Of a stretch of 64,000 nt of DNA, positions 21,849-31,921 are shown in pieces. The translations under genes and the position numbers were made by a program. The notes beneath the pieces were generated by a model. The model had not been told where the DNA came from. It made no database searches and was given only the letters and a program-made list of their open reading frames with translations. Position 1 is the first letter of the stretch. Each line of letters opens with the position of its first letter. The stretch lies in NCBI GenBank assembly GCA_963931865.1, contig OZ007505.1:8925415-8989414 (forward strand), given 5' to 3'. This DNA is from Axinella damicornis (Eukaryota > Porifera > Demospongiae > Axinellida > Axinellidae).

Positions 21849-24800
21849 AATATCTCCCCTCTCCCCTCCTCCCCCCTCCCCTCTTTCTCTGTTTCTCCCT
21901 CTGCATGCGACTTGTTCCTCCGTGGCAGGTAACTTCCCAAGTCTGGAATATGTGACTCCCTTGTTGCTACGTCTGTTAGTGAAGGGGGATCCAATGGGAG
22001 TTATCCGCAATACTGCTCTCAGTCTGGTGCAGGCACGCAGAGCAGAAGACAGATCCACAAAGGTGAGTAAACCATCACTGTAAGCTCATCTTTGTCAATG
22101 CTTTCAGTTTGACATATGTAGCGGGGAGATTTGAAAATTCAGTGAAAAACCAAGATTTGATTTCTAGTAGCCAAGCACACTGTGAGTGATACTGTCTACT
22201 GAATACTGGCTGCACGTAGCCTATGGCACCCCATACGTAGCTGCCTCAAACTAAGCTTTGTTGCTGTCCAAGTAGTAGTCAGTATCATGTATCTTGGAAG
22301 ACTCACAAGAGAAATTGCCACTTTCTTGCAAGATGGTGTAAATTCTTGTAAGAATCTTGCACGTGTGCCACCAGTCTTGCACGAAAGTACTGTACGAATC
22401 TTGCATTACTTTCTTGCAAGACTCGGAAAGAAAATAGCTAGTAGTTTTCATGCAAGATGCTGCAATATTCTTGCAAGATCGTGCAGGATCGTGCAAGAAT
22501 GTGGCCATTTTTCTCGCAAGGTAAAAGTGGAGAGTGTTGCACTATCTTGCAAGGCGAGTCTACCTGGTGACGACATCATGCAATGCAAAACCCAACAGGT
22601 GTATATATACCCTCCTTGTCTCAGGCGCCTGCACCATGAGCTGCAATAGTACCACTCATAGCTGTGAACCTGACGTCGTTGGTGCGTGTTTATAAGCGCA
22701 TGCACCCAGCGGTAAGCTAGTCTCGGTCCCAGACCTAAACCAACCCCAGCGCGGATCACTTCCAGTACCCCACGTGTGATACTGGAAGTGATCCGCGCTG
22801 GGGTTGGTTTGGGCCTGGGGCCGAGACTAGCAGTAAGTGAGCTGAATTTAATAACACACGACTATGGTATAACATGATGAGGAGTTCTGCTCAAGAAAAC
22901 CTGGTGAGTAGGCTAGCATCACACTAAGTCGCTAATAGTGCTCTGCATACTGTACGGAGGGCCACCACAACTTAGTAGACAAATATCTATGTGTGGCATG
23001 CATGAATGAGGTCAAAGTTCATGATGAGTACTGAACAAAGTATACAATAATTCACTTACCAATATTCCTCAAGTTTTACACACTCAAAGAAGTAAATGTC
23101 TGAATTTGTCATTTAGAGGCTGGGAATTACTAGTGTGAACATCGTCTGATTGTCACTTCTCAGAAGGATCTCCTTCAGCTGATGATTGACGCAACTGAGG
23201 AGGGAGAGGGTGGGGGAGGGAGGAGGCTCACTGATGAGGAGATTGTTGTACAATCCATCACATTCCTCCTGGCTGGCTTTGAGGCAACCTCCAACATCCT
23301 GGCCTATACCTCCTACCTGCTGGCCCTGAACCCTGAGATACAGGAGAAACTCCAAACAACAATTGACGAGTACTTTGAAAATAACCCGGTGAGTGGTGGA
23401 GCTACTACGTACACCACACCAGTGATGCTAGACATGCTATCATATCATGTACCCGCCTCAGATGTGTACTGTCACATAATGAAACACTCCCTCAATCCCT
23501 CATCACACCTCACTCCCTCCCTTATCATGTCCTTACTCCCTCCCTTATCATATCCTCGCTCCCTCCCTTATCATGTCCTCACTCCCTCCCTTATCATGTC
23601 CTTGCTCCCTCTCACTTCCTCCCTCATTGCCCCCTCACTCCTTCCGTCATCATCCCCTCACTTGCTCTGTCATCTAGTCTGGCAAAGCCAGACCCTGGCA
23701 CGCACATGAAGGTCTGATATACCAAGCCCATTCACGGCTTTGTCCCAGAGGTATTTATACATGCAGCAAGCACTTGGGCTTCATCGCTTGTTCTGAGTTC
23801 TGATAGGCACTGCACTCATGGTTGCAGTGGGACAAAACTGTACCATAGACTTTGTTCCAGACCCTCTCCATGTGTGAGGGTCTGGCTTCGACAGACTGTC
23901 TGTCATCATCCCTTCACTCTCTCCCTCATCACCGCCACCTCCTCTCAGGATGCCCCCATGTACGATGCCATACAGGAGCTGCACTACCTGGACATGGTGG
24001 TTCAGGAGTCCCTCAGGGTGTACCCGCCAGCACCACGGTATTGTCTCCTCCTTTAGCCCATCCCAGTTCACCCACACCTCTCCATCCACCCACTTCACCC
24101 CTCTTCTCCCTTTGCATAGCATAAACACATACTGTAGCGGAGCTTTCAAAATTGACAGAGAACTAGTCGACGGCATAACACGGTCATGCTAGTCATTGGG
24201 ACAGCTTTCATTCTCATTCGTTCAGGCCCTACTCTCAGACACAATTCCTATTTTTAAACCCTACTGTGGTTATTTGCTAACATGAGATAGAGAGATAGAA
24301 TCAGTTGGAATTTGGCTAAGGCCTGTACATCAAACGGTGTTACATGCACCCTGTATGCTGCTCCTCTGCTGTGACTTGACTGACTAGGTCTTGGTTTCCT
24401 GAATTCTCTCAGCATCAGTAACTACCACTAACCAAGCCTATAAGCTACTGTATGCATGCTGTTCCTACAGACTATGCTTTAATAAAATTTAATGTGTGGC
24501 CTCATAGGAGCTACCGTCAATACAATAGTTCTACGAATCCTTGATGAAATGCTAGTCTATCGAACACAGAAATGCTAGACGACTCCCAAGATGGCCTGAT
24601 CGTGATGTGAAATGGATACATAGAATACGCAGGCATGTGAGATAAAGTTTGGCATGTGAGCAGACCGTTTCCCAAGATTGGTCAACATCCTAGGCTTGCA
24701 CTCTCACTTCCGACTCTGGTTGCATCCATCAACTGGCTAGCTGATGGCTTGCCCCAATTATAGGGCAGGCTCACCTTAGGACTTCATGGTCCTGATTATG

Positions 24801-26504
24801 TATCTTATACACAGTCCTGATGGTCAATTGAAAGGCACCGCCACAGTGGACAAATCTCATGTACACTAAGCAGTGCCTCAATATACCCTGAGCGTTGCTA
24901 GGCAGCTGTTGACACTATGGTAAGTCAGCTGTACCATGGCTTCACTAGGGAGTATGAGATTTGTACCCTTCGCCGCAGTTTAATGTATTCACGAGCGTGA
25001 ACACCCATGGTACAACTATTACATATTCATGAAGCAGCATAACCAAAACCCATAATTATAGTGCCATCTGAATGCTATATAATTGGACGTTACCGCCTAA
25101 AGACCCACTGCACGTACAGTCATACATCACTTTTCTGTGGCATTTCCAGTATACTAAAACGTGTGTCGCCATCATAATTACTAATTAATGCCTAGATAGC
25201 AATTGTATTTTAACACATAGCATATACTTGTTAGCTTCGTTCCCAGGCCTTCTACACCTCCAGTTATTAAGCAATCAAATACTGGACAATGCCTGGGAAC
25301 GAGGCTACATGCTTATAGCATTGTTGGTGCATTGGTGAGATCTCCAGCATGACACCTTTTTTTCTGCTTTCTCTCGTATTCCCTAACCATGTCAGTGGGT
25401 TTATTACTTGTGAGGGGAATTTTCTGTTGGGCCACAAAAATAGGCATTTTGTATACATACATGAGAATACTACGTACCCCACACCATTAGATCATATATA
25501 AGTGTCACCTCACAAGCTAGCCACTCAGCAATCAGCATCAACTTATACTATATTTCCCACTTTGAGTAAACCCGGTATGTGTTTATTTCAGGACCACACG
25601 TCGAGCTCAGAAAACCATTGAGATCAGTGGAGTGACCTTTCCCAAGGGAACAGTGGTCACCATTCCTTTTCACTTGATCCACCACAACCCCGAGTTCTGG
25701 ACAGACCCTGAAAAGTTTGATCCAGAAAGGTACTGTCTTCTCTCTGTCTCTCCCACATTGACCACCTTCCACACATCCTCATGATCACTCCATGCACTTC
25801 TTCCCTCCTTCCTCCATACTTCTTCCCTCCCTCCTCCATACTGCCTCCATCCACCATACTTCTTCCCTCCTTCCTCCGTGCTTCTTCCCTCAATCCTCCA
25901 TACTTCTTCCCTCCTTCCTCCGTACTTCTTCCCTCCATCCTCCATACTTCTTTCCTCCTTCCTCCACACCCATCCCTCCCTCCCTTCTTCTCTTTCTCCC
26001 TCGCTTATTTTCTTTCTTTCTCCACCCTCCTCCTATACTCTTTACTCCCTCTCTCCCTCAGGTTTACTCCTGAGGAGAAGGCAAAGCGTCCCAATGTATA
26101 CCACATGCCTTTTGGTTGGGGTCCTCGGAACTGCATTGGGATGAGGTTTGCCCTCATGGAGGCTAAGATGGCTCTCATCGAGATCCTGAAGAAGTTCACA
26201 TTTGTGCAGGCTCCAGAAACCGAGGTTAGTTTTCCACTTTCATTGGAACCACGTTAAATTCCCAACCTGAACTATATACATGTACACTTTCACTGACTTC
26301 TCATTGTCGACACTATAAGCACCGTCAGGAGCGCATTCGCTGCCTTCGGCGGCTCATGCGCTCCTGGCACCGTCAATTAAATTGGTAGTGTCAGTTTATA
26401 GGTTTATTATTTGTTGTGTTCCTCAGGTTCCACTGAAGACTGTGGTTGGTGACGCCATGTCGCCCAAGAATGGAGTACACCTCAGGATAGCCAGGAGGGA
26501 ATGA
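15943..26504 (+). CDS. Cytochrome P450 copy B, complete, clan-3-like, 511 aa
   Basis: Thirteen exons: 15943-16028, 18467-18563, 19690-19742, 20576-20672, 20857-20982, 21050-21138, 21264-21424, 21929-22062, 23164-23388, 23949-24037, 25592-25729, 26062-26224 and 26427-26504. All splice phases agree and the sum is 1536 nt. An N-terminal membrane anchor (about 8-28, [18 protein letters not shown]) precedes a short proline-containing hinge (GIKGPQP). Motifs: C-helix W135-x3-R139 in EEWRKAR; I-helix AGFEAT at 318-323; E376-x2-R379; haem loop [10 protein letters not shown] with Cys456. Predicted: an ER-anchored monooxygenase of the CYP3/CYP5-like group needing P450 reductase; substrate unknown. Exons 1-8 and the flanks are almost identical to copy C, while exons 9 to about 12 resemble copy D. 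AATAAA lies 18 bases past the stop. Confidence 0.93.
17853..18050. mobile_element. Paired hairpin element in B intron 1
   Basis: A first hairpin pairs 'accacggataataga' with 'tctattatccgtg'. A second pairs 'cagtctagcc...' and 'cggccggtcaagc' with 'gcttgaccggccg' and 'ggctagactg'. The same structure occurs in copy C at about 40892-41100, so it predates the duplication. Confidence 0.65.
19761..20420. mobile_element. 660-bp TA-flanked inverted-repeat element, B-specific
   Basis: It begins CCGTAGTCTCTCGAAAATAC and ends with the inverse. A TA dinucleotide flanks both sides. Copy C has an uninterrupted site at the same point of intron 3 (about 42718-42725). Inner segments repeat 'gggtgggcgtattttcga' motifs. 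No transposase was seen. TA duplication suggests a Tc1/mariner-type MITE. Confidence 0.8.
21448..21598. mobile_element. Foldback MITE in B intron 7
   Basis: The arms 'aggagcacctggtattcac' and its partner near 21560 pair, and the end 'cctgggaacgaggcta' is the family terminus. Orthologous insertions sit in C (43752-43899) and D (56889-57030). Confidence 0.7.
21816..21845 (+). repeat. Poly-C run (30)
   Basis: Thirty cytosines just before the pyrimidine tract of exon 8. Copy C has 17 at 44118-44134. Copy D has an assembly gap at this point. Confidence 0.95.
22262..22560. mobile_element. CTTGCAAGA-rich inverted-repeat element, B intron 8
   Basis: Dozens of CTTGCA/TGCAAG hexamers in both orientations fill this stretch. 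Outer parts are inverted relative to each other: 'gccactttcttgcaag' on the left and 'tgcaagaatgtggcc' on the right. Copy C carries the same element at 44566-44940; D does not. No coding sequence is seen. Confidence 0.6.
22728..22829. mobile_element. 102-bp hairpin MITE (TAGTCTCGG ends), B intron 8
   Basis: It has long near-perfect arms, including 'cagcgcggatcacttccag' and its inverse, and ends tagtctcgg/ccgagacta. Flanks gcggtaagc and gcagtaagt agree at 7 of 9 bases. The ortholog is at 45091-45202. Confidence 0.8.
23513..23605 (+). repeat. Short 23-bp minisatellite, B intron 9
   Basis: About four copies of the 'ctccctcccttatcatgtcc' type unit. The array is much longer in copy C. Confidence 0.8.
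23675..23898. mobile_element. MITE with TAGTCTGGC ends, B intron 9
   Basis: It has inverted ends of about 20 bp ('agtctggcaaagccagacc' and inverse). The nine bases tctgtcatc flank it, perfectly preserved in the D copy (60054-60282). It is also present in C (46338-46550) and absent from copy A, whose intron 9 is only 149 bp. Confidence 0.8.
25232..25307. mobile_element. TAGCCTCG-family MITE, B intron 10
   Basis: Ends 'tagcttcgttcccaggc' and 'gcctgggaacgaggcta' enclose pairing arms. Flanks catacttgt and catgcttat agree at 7 of 9 bases. Orthologs are at 48569-48649 (C) and 61833-61908 (D). Confidence 0.8.
25790..25980 (+). repeat. Pyrimidine tandem repeat, B intron 11
   Basis: Repeats of a 'cttcttccctccttcctccat' type unit. 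D has a shorter version (62265-62370), C shorter still (49131-49170). Open frames through it on both strands are low-complexity artefacts. Confidence 0.75.
26326..26366. mobile_element. 41-bp hairpin insertion, B intron 12
   Basis: The arms 'caggagcgcat' and 'atgcgctcctg' pair around a 'gccttcggcgg' loop. The seven bases gcaccgt flank both sides, and copy C has the unoccupied site. A related palindrome is at 63385-63427. Confidence 0.65.
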
Positions 26505-26522
26505 ATTTCGGTGGGGAAGAGA

Positions 26523-26528
26523 AATAAA
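26523..26528 (+). terminator. Poly(A) signal AATAAA of P450 B
   Basis: A canonical hexamer 18 bases after the TGA. The same signal occurs at 49674 after C. A and D have lost it. Confidence 0.7.
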
Positions 26529-27422
26529 CAGGCTGACTTCTTGTGGAGAAGCAATTAGTATTTCATGCTTTAATATATACTTATCCTTGTTGTTGTAGAG
26601 ATACCACCATGCAGTTGCAATCCCAATAACCTTACAATTTACCAGCTGGAGAAACAATGAGTAAATAGTTGCATGGTCTGGGCATGTTGAAAGACCACTT
26701 GAGTATAAAGGTGATCATGGTGTTTATGTTGCCATGGTGATGCAGATTATTTATGGCAATTTGATCGCAAATGTTTTAGCTTCATTATAGTTGATTTTGT
26801 CATAGTACAGCTTGAGTTCCAGAGCTAATTAGCCTTGTTCCCAGGCAGTTAAATTCCCACCTCCACTTGCTAGTGGAAGATCGAAGGCCTGGTCATGTGG
26901 TGACATCAGATAGATACGTAGATGGTAGACAAGTACACATGCAAAAGTTGGCTATTAGGCTAAAGGCTTCCGTATTTTGAATAATTTCAAGCAAGTGGCA
27001 ACCACACTCCACATGGTAGCTAAGGCATGTATGCAGATTCAACTTTCAGAACGATGCCTCAGGTCTTACTTTAACAGCTATAGGCCTTCCTACCATCCAG
27101 CATTGATCACTTGCAGTATAGCTACACATAAACGGAGGTGCCTTTTATCAAGTGAGTGATGTCTAGCTAATTGTCTATGAATAATGAGGGTAGCTAGAAG
27201 AGGGAGGCATCTCTCTGTGAGGTAGCTTTCTTCATCAAAGTGTTAACAATTATAAACCAGAAGGTAGCATAAACATGATCTACGTATAGCTGTTCCAGTT
27301 TGCCTTCTAAATCTCACACTGGAGCCTTCATGTTGTAGTATGGCAGCTGAACAGAAACTAGCTACTGTCTCACTTGATGTTGTAGCTACTCCAGGTCGCA
27401 TAGCTGCTTGATCTACCGGTAA

Positions 27423-28396
27423 ATGGAAAAATGGTTATTTATGCTGATGACATTGCCCTGTACCAGATTATCCAGTCTCCGGTCGACTATCTCCTTGTTC
27501 AGGATGATATCAATGCCATCTTCAAGTGGGTAACAGACAACTACCTATTCCTGAATCTCCTGAAATGTTGCCACCTACTTTTTTCTAGAAAGAGACTTCC
27601 AACGCTACCAAATGTTCCACTAATGATATGAATGGAAATGTTATAAACAATGTTACCGAAACCAAATACCTAGGTGTCATCCTGTCCTCCGACATTTCCT
27701 GGTCGAACCACATTTCTGCCATCTGCTCAAAGGCCAGGAAGCTCATTGGAGTTCTCTATCGGAAATTCTACCACCATTCTGAACCTCAGACTCTTTTACG
27801 CTTATACCAATCCCTGATCCGCCCTCACTTGGAATATGCGTGTAGCATATGGGATCCACATCTGAAGAAGGACATTGAGAGGCTGGAATGTGTTCAGAAG
27901 TTTGGTCTTAAAGTATGCCTAAAACAATGGCACTCTACGTATGAGGATCTCACTGTGCAAGCCGGCATTCCCTCACTGGCCGTAAGGCGCAAACTCCTAA
28001 AGCTTTGTCAACTCTACAGCATTTTGAATGGGCATGTAAATTTTCATAACTTTCCTACCATTTCCAGACCTTCACTATTTGTCAACCGTATTCGTTCTAT
28101 ACACTCTTCATCACTTTCCTTACCCTTTGCACACTCAAATTTTTACCATAACTCATTTTTTCCGTCTGCCATTAATTTGTGGAACAGTCTGCCAAGAGAT
28201 ATTTGCACATGTCACACCGTAAAAAGTTTTAAGCGTGCTGTAGTTAACTATCTCATACTCTAGTCGTCTTTGTGCTTGTACTTTTGTTGTGTTTTGTATG
28301 TGGTTACTGGCCTGTATTAGCATAGTAGCTACTGCCAATAACCAGAAGTAACAAATTTATTCAGTAAAAAATAAAAATAAAAAAAAATAAAAAAAA
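27423..28396 (+). mobile_element. 5'-truncated non-LTR retrotransposon (LINE)
   Basis: It encodes the C-terminal half of a reverse transcriptase. A YADD catalytic box (IYADDIALYQ, from 27437) is followed, after a one-base frameshift near 27628, by ETKYLGVILSSDISW, SLIRPHLEYACSIWDP and LWNSLPRDI, the usual tail of CR1/Jockey-like LINEs. The 3' end is an A-rich tail (28367-28396). Copy C has the empty site near 50588, and gtaa is repeated at both borders (27419-27422, 28397-28400). The copy is dead on arrival through truncation. Confidence 0.88.
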
Positions 28397-28622
28397 GTAA
28401 TCGGCATGGTAACTGCGCTACAGTGACAGCTGACACAGTAGTGATAAGTAACTTGATAAGTTCCAGTAGTGAGTAACTTGATAAGTTCCAATTGCAAGCT
28501 GCTTGCGTTTCTGATGAAAAATTGGTCAGCGTGTTTTTATACGTAGAACATGGCATGTTATACATGTACCCCACTTGTCTTTTCCACCACAGGAGGCATC
28601 GATCTTGAAGGAACAACATATA

Positions 28623-28764
28623 GGTTAGACACTGAGACCAAGGGATCTACGCGGTTTAGAAACCCGAGGGCCCTGGGCTGTAGCGTCCCGAGCGCAGCGA
28701 GGGCGCTACTAAGGGCCCGAGGGTTTCTAAATCGCGTAGATCCCATTGGTCTCAGTGTCTAACC
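28623..28764. mobile_element. 142-bp foldback hairpin
   Basis: The arms 'ggttagacactgagacca' and 'ggtctcagtgtctaacc', extended through 'gggatctacgcggttt', surround a GC-rich loop. It lies at the start of an insertion absent from the duplicate near 50790. Confidence 0.75.
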
Positions 28765-29537
28765 GATTTAGAGTATAGCAACGCTAGCGCTTCAGTTGTC
28801 AACAAAATAACCTACGAGTCGGAGGTCCTTTTCGACGAAATAACAGACTGGCTTACGAGTACTACAAGGCCGCTGACACACGAGGCGCTCGAGTGACTTG
28901 CGCGCACGATTGAGCAGTCACATGGGCTCCGCCCCTAAACTTGGCTCCACCCCACCCGTGACCGCCCGCTTATATAGCTCCTCCTTCGAGCGCTTGATGT
29001 AGCCGTTGCACTTCCGTACACAGAGCTAGAGACTGAGTACATGAGTACACAGATAGAGATACGTGCACTGAAAAGCAGCTGCACTGTATAATACAGTAGC
29101 CTGTTAGTTGCCATGGATTTCAAGTTGGCAGTAAACAATAACTCTAACAGGTACATGTATACAGTACCCTGTGGGCTCGATAGTGAAACCCCGTACGAGG
29201 TTTCACTATGGGATTTAGATACCTCGCAGTGAGCAATCTGATTGGTGGAATTTGTATAACTATACTCTAATTTTCTACAGAGATTAGCAGACTGTTGATT
29301 GCCCAGAAGCAACTTGACACAAGACAAACCAACGAAGGACATGCATTGATTATCATTTTTAAAACTTTCCTACGACAACAACAACTACAGTACAGTAACT
29401 TTCTTTGCCTCCTTTTTCCATCTATTTATTTGAGCCACCTCATGGTATACATGTACAGCCCAGAAGGGGAACAGTGTACAAAAAAAAAAAGACTTAACAG
29501 AATATAACGGAGAGCGTTTTGGTTGTTTTACGGCCGG

Positions 29538-29545
29538 TGACGTCA
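29538..29545 (+). promoter_or_regulatory. Full CRE-like site TGACGTCA upstream of orphan exon E
   Basis: A perfect palindrome 102 bases before the exon 1 start. The identical site and context occur upstream of D (52430-52437). B and C lack it and have tgatgtca instead. Binding by CREB/ATF factors is inferred. Confidence 0.5.
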
Positions 29546-29646
29546 AACGCAGCCATGATCGATGATGATGTCATCCATCAACACCGTCTCTAGAGTTAGT
29601 TCGAGCGCCCGGGCATAACGAGCCGCCGGACAAGCGTATGTAAATG

Positions 29647-29732
29647 ATGGGGTTGTGGATGATGCTTACATCTCCACTGGGACTGGCAGTGGCTGCAGGG
29701 ATCGTCCTGCTGATAGCCTATCTCATCTACAG
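29647..29732 (+). pseudogene. Orphan P450 exon 1 (E)
   Basis: This is an 86-bp exon with ATG, membrane anchor and an intact GTACAC donor, matching exon 1 of D including its promoter (29500-29646). Similarity to D stops about 25 bases into the intron. No exon 2 follows before copy C. It is best read as the remnant of a D copy cut by the right breakpoint of the segmental duplication. Reading on into the intron gives an open frame of 134 codons without P450 features. Confidence 0.85.
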
Positions 29733-30182
29733 GTACACAGCTGTGTCACGACTATTAAGGACAGTTATCTTTAGCGGCTTGTTTACCGGATGCAATTATG
29801 TTACTATGGCAACTACTATATTCAATTTCATTATTCGCCTGTGTACTAATGAGTCATGGGCAACAACTACTTCGAGTGCGAGAGCTATAAATGAACAAGT
29901 CATTCGCCGAACATCTCCCGCTAGCAGCCAAAGTACACAGAAAAAATGGCGTCCAACGACAATTCACTTCGCTAGCAGTGGACAACAGCCTACACAGACT
30001 CCCAAACATAGCTCTCGTCCTAGATATATGATAGTAGCAGTTATATAAATGCCTATTTCCATCTCAATTACCTCTTCCGTGACAAAAGTTGTAGAATGCG
30101 TAGATAAGTAAATTCGCACGGGAATCGCTGAAATAACATGCAGCTGCCCGTAAACAGGCAAATTAAATTTTACTTCCGGTCA

Positions 30183-30400
30183 ACGGGTAGATAGATAGAT
30201 AGATAGATAGATAAAATTTTAATTTGCAACAGGAAATGCCTCATCGGCAAGTATGCCGGTCTTCCTGAGGGTCCTGGATACGTACAATACAGAAACACAA
30301 TACAGTATACCAGTAAGGCTATCCTAAGACAAAAACAAGAAAAGGTAACAGAGCCAATAACTATACCTAACATGAGGGCATATACTTCATACATTACAAA
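30183..30400 (-). mobile_element. LINE 3' end, minus strand
   Basis: A (TAGA)n run at 30188-30212 is followed by 'aaaattttaatttgcaacag' and a conserved-looking 3' UTR. On the minus strand this reads as a retroelement 3' end with a (TATC)n tail. No reverse transcriptase is attached. Confidence 0.5.
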
Positions 30401-30420
30401 CTAGATTAATTAAAAGCATT

Positions 30421-30525
30421 ACAGTAAAGGATAAAGGGTTACAAAAAAACAAAAATACAGTGAAGGATAAAGGGTTACACAAAACAAAAATACAGTGAAG
30501 GATAAAGGGTTACAAAAAACAAAAG
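30421..30525 (+). repeat. 37-bp tandem repeat, three copies
   Basis: The unit contains 'ggataaagggttac' followed by A-rich sequence. Confidence 0.8.
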
Positions 30526-31176
30526 GGCATAAAAACAATTCAAACAGTTTGGGCATTACAAAATAGGGTACCCGTAACCTTAACTGTCCTGAGTGGATAC
30601 AAGTGGCTCCGTCTCCTCCCCGGCCGTCTCTGGTAATTCCACAGTGTAGTTGTCAGACTAGCAGAGTGCCACAGTCGTAGGTCCAAAGTTGCCGCAAAAA
30701 CTAGTGCTTCTGGCTACCGTGAAATATTATTCATATAGCTAGCTAAATATTTTAGGCGGGGAAACCATATAGGCGCCTAGGCCACATCAAAGTAAACGCT
30801 TTTCGCTTGTCGCTCAATGCTCTGCGCTCAGCTGTTGCAAGTTTTAGTAAAAGTACAGTACATCAACAATAACAAGAATGAGATGACAAACAGCTGCTCA
30901 AATTACGTTTGACGGCAAGTGGAAGTGATTAGGACAATTTCGATGGCTACTATACTTAAAATATGATCTAACCATACATTTTGATTTCATAACTAGACAC
31001 ACGGAAAAATATTGTAACTGTTCTAGAACCAGAGGTGAAGCTTGTAGCAGAATGGAGCACAAAGATAAACCATGGGGGACAGGGTGGAGAGGAGGAAGGT
31101 TGGGCTACTTGTGGGAAGAGGCGTAGGTAGAAAAGGTAGTAGGAAGGGAGGGTGGGGATAGTCGTCCTGTGGTGTG

Positions 31177-31180
31177 TGTT

Positions 31181-31211
<31 letters not shown>

Positions 31212-31275
31212 CATGTGTGTGTGCGTGTGCATGTGTGTGTGCGTGTGCATGTGTGTGTGCGTGTGCATGTGTGTG
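31177..31275 (+). repeat. GT microsatellite with gcatgtgtgtgtgcgt units
   Basis: A (GT)n tract interrupted by regular 'gcatgtgtgtgtgcgt' repeats. Long open frames here on both strands are low-complexity. Confidence 0.9.
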
Positions 31276-31294
31276 ATGTATGTGGCAGTGAATG

Positions 31295-31921
31295 TAGCTT
31301 CGTACCCAGGCCTTCAAATCGCGGGGGGAAGGCCTGGTGTACACTGTTTGCGCATGCGTTTAATTTAAATATTACGTCAATTTTAATTGTGACGTTTGCG
31401 AATGGGTTGGGCTTAACCGATGACGTTTGCGTAAACACCCGCGTACGCGTGCATGAGAGTGATCAAAGGGCTCACAACAAGCACACCACAGCTCTTTCCA
31501 CTGTCTACGAGTCCCTTCTTGTAGCTAGTCCATGAGGAAAGGGAGCGCTTGGTAGCACAGGCCCTTGCCATAGCCAGTAGGTAGCTAGCCACACGAACAC
31601 GTCGCTGCCTTCGTACACAGCTCTCATGGAGGAGCGCTGCTCTTCTTTCACAGTCATCCGTGTCATTTTCAGCCTTCGCAAAGCATAGGAAAGAGCCTCA
31701 GAGAAACTACTACCACCGGAACTTTTGCACGCCATGATTGCTACTCGTCGTTCGTTGCGGTTCTTCTAGGAATGTAAACGTAGACGTCATTCGACGTCAT
31801 CGTTTCACGGATGAATACCGAGATATCCTATTTTCCAAGATTTTGGGGGAAATTAAGCGCATGCGCAAACAGTGTATACCAGGCCTTCCCCCCGCGATTT
31901 GAAGGCCTGGGTACGAGGCTA
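31295..31921. mobile_element. 627-bp foldback element of the TAGCCTCG family
   Basis: Inverted arms of about 64 bp run from 'tagcttcgtacccaggcc' on the left to 'ggcctgggtacgaggcta' on the right and include 'gcgcatgcg'. Flanks gcagtgaatg and gcagtaaatg differ by one base. It carries a helicase fragment between the arms. Confidence 0.8.
31505..31735 (-). pseudogene. N-terminal fragment of a RecQ-like helicase
   Basis: It starts with Met at 31735 and reads LKMTRMTVKEEQRSSMRAVY, then DVFVWLA. This resembles the 'Q...A..A...G.D.....PTG.GKS' start of RecQ helicases. A four-base ctag insertion near 31584-31591 throws the frame just before motif I. In the next frame the Walker A region reads TGYGKGLCYQALPFLMD and then stops. 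The rest of the helicase is absent. RecQ enzymes unwind DNA with ATP; this piece cannot be active. Confidence 0.6.

Larger units (their letters stand above)
26505..29646. other. B 3' flank and intergenic region up to orphan exon E
   Basis: It is colinear with 49656-52555 downstream of copy C. B-side insertions relative to C are the LINE fragment (27423-28396) and a segment of about 650 bp (28620-29270) that starts with a large hairpin. No gene was recognised apart from these. Confidence 0.65.
14798..29758 (+). repeat. Segmental duplication, left copy (about 15 kb)
   Basis: It is colinear with 37831-52664 over the promoter, P450 B/C with introns, 3' flank, and the promoter plus exon 1 of the next P450 (E/D). 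Differences are discrete insertions (19761-20420, 27423-28396, 28620-29270) and a divergent tract at 23180-26050. Confidence 0.88.

Noticed and set aside
25657..25969. Arg/Glu/Gly-rich minus frames and Ser/Pro/Leu-rich plus frames
   Set aside because: Low-complexity pyrimidine repeat in P450 intron 11.
29644..30048. 134-codon open frame starting with the P450 anchor
   Set aside because: Only the first 86 bases are exon 1; the rest is read-through of an intron without P450 features.
31152..31535. Cys/Val and His/Thr-rich open frames on both strands
   Set aside because: GT/CA microsatellite translations.
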